Of a stretch of 8,246 nt of DNA, positions 6,720-8,246 are shown piece after piece. Made by a program: the position numbers and the translations under genes. The notes under the pieces are model-generated. The model ran no database searches. It saw only the letters and a list, made by a program, of their open reading frames with translations, and was not told the DNA's origin. The DNA is from a gamma proteobacterium symbiont of Bathyaustriella thionipta (GTDB lineage Bacteria; Pseudomonadota; Gammaproteobacteria; Chromatiales; Chromatiaceae), in assembly GCA_025656895.1 (NCBI GenBank), contig JAHXHF010000131.1:1-8246 (forward strand). The letters are read 5' to 3'. Every line of letters starts with the position of its first letter. The stretch's first letter is position 1.

Positions 6720-8006
6720 ATGGAATTTTTTGAAAGACCGGATGATGCCGGCGATCATGTACTGATCGTTCACCTGGACACCGGGCGCGCCGATGAACAG
6801 CTGGCCAACCAGGAATTTATCGATCTGGTGCGTTCCACCGGTGCCGATATTGTGGCCGAAATGGGCGGTGTTCTGCGCCGCCCGGATGCCAAACATTTAA
6901 TCGGTAGCGGCAAGGCGGCGGAAATTGCCGAACAGGTTGAGATTGAACAACCGGATCTGGTCATCTTCGATCACACCCTCAGCCCCAGTCAGGAACGTAA
7001 TCTGGAGCGCATACTGCAATGTCGCGTACTGGACAGAACCGGACTGATTCTGGATATATTCTCGCGCCGCGCGCAATCGGCAGAAGGCCAGTTGCAGGTA
7101 GAACTGGCGCAACTCAAACATCTTTCCACCCGCCTGGTGCGGGGCTGGACCCATCTGGAACGGCAAAAAGGCGGTATCGGCCTGCGCGGGCCGGGAGAAA
7201 CCCAGCTGGAAACCGACCGTCGCCTGATTGGAGCGCGTATAACCCGTATCGAACAACGGCTGCAAAAGGTAGTCAGCCGCCGGGAACTGGGCAAAGAAGC
7301 CCGTCGTCTGGCAGAAATGCCGGTGGTTGCACTGGTCGGCTACACCAATGCCGGAAAATCCACCCTGTTCAATCGGCTGACAGAAGCCAAAGTGCTGGTT
7401 CAAGATCAGCTTTTCGCCACCCTGGACCCGACCCTGCGACGTTTGGCCCTGCCACAGGGCATTCAGGTTATTGTGGCCGATACCGTAGGTTTTATCAGTG
7501 ATCTTCCGCATGACCTGGTGGCCGCTTTTCGCTCTACGCTGGATGAAACCCGTTCAGCCGATTTATTGCTGCACGTGGTCGATGCCAGCAACAGAGCCTA
7601 CGGCGAGCAAATTTCAGAAGTACAGAAAGTACTGACACAAATTGGCGCCGATCAGGTTCCACAACTATTGCTAATGAACAAAATTGACCAACTGGCAGAT
7701 GAAGCCGACAGACAGACTTTAAGTCATTTCTCGGATCAACAGTCCATCATGCTGTCCGCGCATACCGGCGAAGGCAAAGAAGAATTATTAACCATCATCG
7801 CACAACATTTTTTACGCAAACGCCCCCTGCGCAAGGTCAAACTGAAACCGGAAGAATCCTGTGTGCGTGCAAAAATATACAAAAATGGCTCAGTGCTGGA
7901 AGAAAAGATAGATTCTGATGGCATAATCAAACTGCGCTTTCAGATGACAGACCGGCATTATAATTCGCTGCGCAAACAGCATGCCGATATTTTTGATGCA
8001 GAATAA
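6720..8006 (+). CDS. hflX: Ribosome-associated GTPase HflX
   Basis: TRAFAC-class GTPase that binds the 50S subunit and splits stalled or stress-idled 70S ribosomes. It has 428 residues, about the E. coli length. The HflX-specific N-terminal domain (about 1-115, with GSGKAAEI and FDHTLSPSQERNLER) is followed by the helical linker with the family signature RGPGETQLETDRR starting at R156. The G domain has G1 GYTNAGKS (207-214), the switch region FATLDPT, G3 DTVGF (254-258), G4 NKID (320-323) and G5 SAHTG (346-350). A small C-terminal domain follows from about 365. The start ATG 6720 gives the expected N-terminus; the Shine-Dalgarno is weak, suggesting read-on from hfq 31 bases upstream. All nucleotide-binding motifs are intact, so the protein should be active. 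Confidence 0.97.
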   Translation: MEFFERPDDAGDHVLIVHLDTGRADEQLANQEFIDLVRSTGADIVAEMGGVLRRPDAKHLIGSGKAAEIAEQVEIEQPDLVIFDHTLSPSQERNLERILQCRVLDRTGLILDIFSRRAQSAEGQLQVELAQLKHLSTRLVRGWTHLERQKGGIGLRGPGETQLETDRRLIGARITRIEQRLQKVVSRRELGKEARRLAEMPVVALVGYTNAGKSTLFNRLTEAKVLVQDQLFATLDPTLRRLALPQGIQVIVADTVGFISDLPHDLVAAFRSTLDETRSADLLLHVVDASNRAYGEQISEVQKVLTQIGADQVPQLLLMNKIDQLADEADRQTLSHFSDQQSIMLSAHTGEGKEELLTIIAQHFLRKRPLRKVKLKPEESCVRAKIYKNGSVLEEKIDSDGIIKLRFQMTDRHYNSLRKQHADIFDAE

Positions 8007-8015
8007 GAGCGTTTT

Positions 8016-8132
8016 ATGCTTAATCCAGTAGAACAAGAGATTATCACCCTGAAAAGGGTGTTTACTGTGAGCCAGCATCCTGATTACGGTTACTGGAGTT
8101 TAAGATTGTTTACCGGGAATATGCGGTTTTAG
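8016..8132 (+). CDS. Doubtful 38-residue ORF after hflX
   Basis: An ATG-started frame of 38 codons that begins 9 bases after the hflX stop. The stretch LKRVFTVSQHPDYGYWSLR is vaguely like the helix-turn-helix part of IS3-type transposases (usually ...YGYRRI...), so it might be an old remnant. There is no good ribosome binding site, and the hairpin at 8045-8060 lies inside it. It may not be a gene. Confidence 0.15.
   Translation: MLNPVEQEIITLKRVFTVSQHPDYGYWSLRLFTGNMRF
8045..8063 (+). terminator. Probable weak terminator or 3' hairpin after hflX
   Basis: CACCCT (8045-8050) pairs perfectly with AGGGTG (8055-8060) around a GAAA tetraloop, followed by TTT and then mixed sequence. It is 39 bases past the hflX stop. 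The stem is short and the U-tract is brief, so termination may be partial; the GNRA loop would make it a stable 3' end. Confidence 0.45.
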
Positions 8133-8165
8133 GATGTTCGCGGGATATGTTGGTGTTTTTGTAAC

Positions 8166-8205
8166 TACTCAGCGTACTTTATCAAAAATTCCAGCTCACT
8201 GAGTA
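8166..8205. repeat. Spaced inverted repeat TACTCAG / CTGAGTA
   Basis: TACTCAG at 8166-8172 and its exact reverse complement CTGAGTA at 8199-8205, separated by 26 AT-rich bases. It lies in the gene-free end of the window (8133-8246), where I see no supported gene. It could be an operator for a gene beyond the edge, the end of an element, or chance. Confidence 0.25.
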
Positions 8206-8246
8206 AATGCTGGCAATTGCCCTATAAATACCAACGCCAATGCTTC

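Noticed and set aside
7019..7501. 160-codon plus-strand frame inside hflX
   Set aside because: It is an alternate frame of a conserved gene, with a low-complexity Arg/Pro/Gly composition and no ribosome binding site.
6897..7511. 204-codon minus-strand frame inside hflX
   Set aside because: It is antisense to an unmistakable HflX G domain; its composition (Gln, Pro and Phe in odd runs) is that of a shadow frame.

Overview
The window looks like chromosome of a gammaproteobacterium of moderate GC content. The conserved block mutL-miaA-hfq-hflX is in its usual order, and the Hfq and HflX proteins read very close to the Escherichia coli proteins. MutL carries the metal-dependent endonuclease motif that enteric MutL lacks, so this is probably a lineage outside the MutH-using enterics, closer to the Pseudomonas, Xanthomonas or methanotroph type. 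I cannot name a genus from the sequence alone.

Left part (1-2202, mostly minus strand). Bases 1-88 look like the right end of an IS66-family insertion sequence: an end reading GTAAGCGG on the minus strand, and what may be the last codons of its transposase. The element appears to have inserted into a membrane transporter-like gene (85-1083). That gene stops inside its tenth membrane segment, on a stop codon supplied by the element. Upstream of it on the same strand is a membrane-bound diguanylate cyclase (1189-2202) with intact GGDEF, metal-binding and product-inhibition residues.

Middle (2203-3620). A divergent intergenic region holds a 29-codon open frame with a very good Shine-Dalgarno sequence (2322-2411). 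It is followed by a 389-residue protein that I do not recognise (2451-3620). That gene ends 4 bases before mutL, so the two are probably translated together.

Right part (3625-8006). mutL, miaA, hfq and hflX are tightly packed on the plus strand. The cluster combines DNA mismatch repair, tRNA A37 prenylation, the sRNA chaperone and a ribosome-splitting GTPase. A hfq promoter candidate sits at the end of miaA. Downstream of hflX a GNRA-loop hairpin could end the transcript. The hflK-hflC pair that often follows hflX does not start within the remaining 240 bases. That tail has only a 38-codon open frame with faint likeness to IS3 transposase and a spaced inverted repeat.

The best candidates for something undescribed are the unknown gene coupled to mutL and the small open frame in front of it. 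No defence system, CRISPR array or RNA gene was seen.
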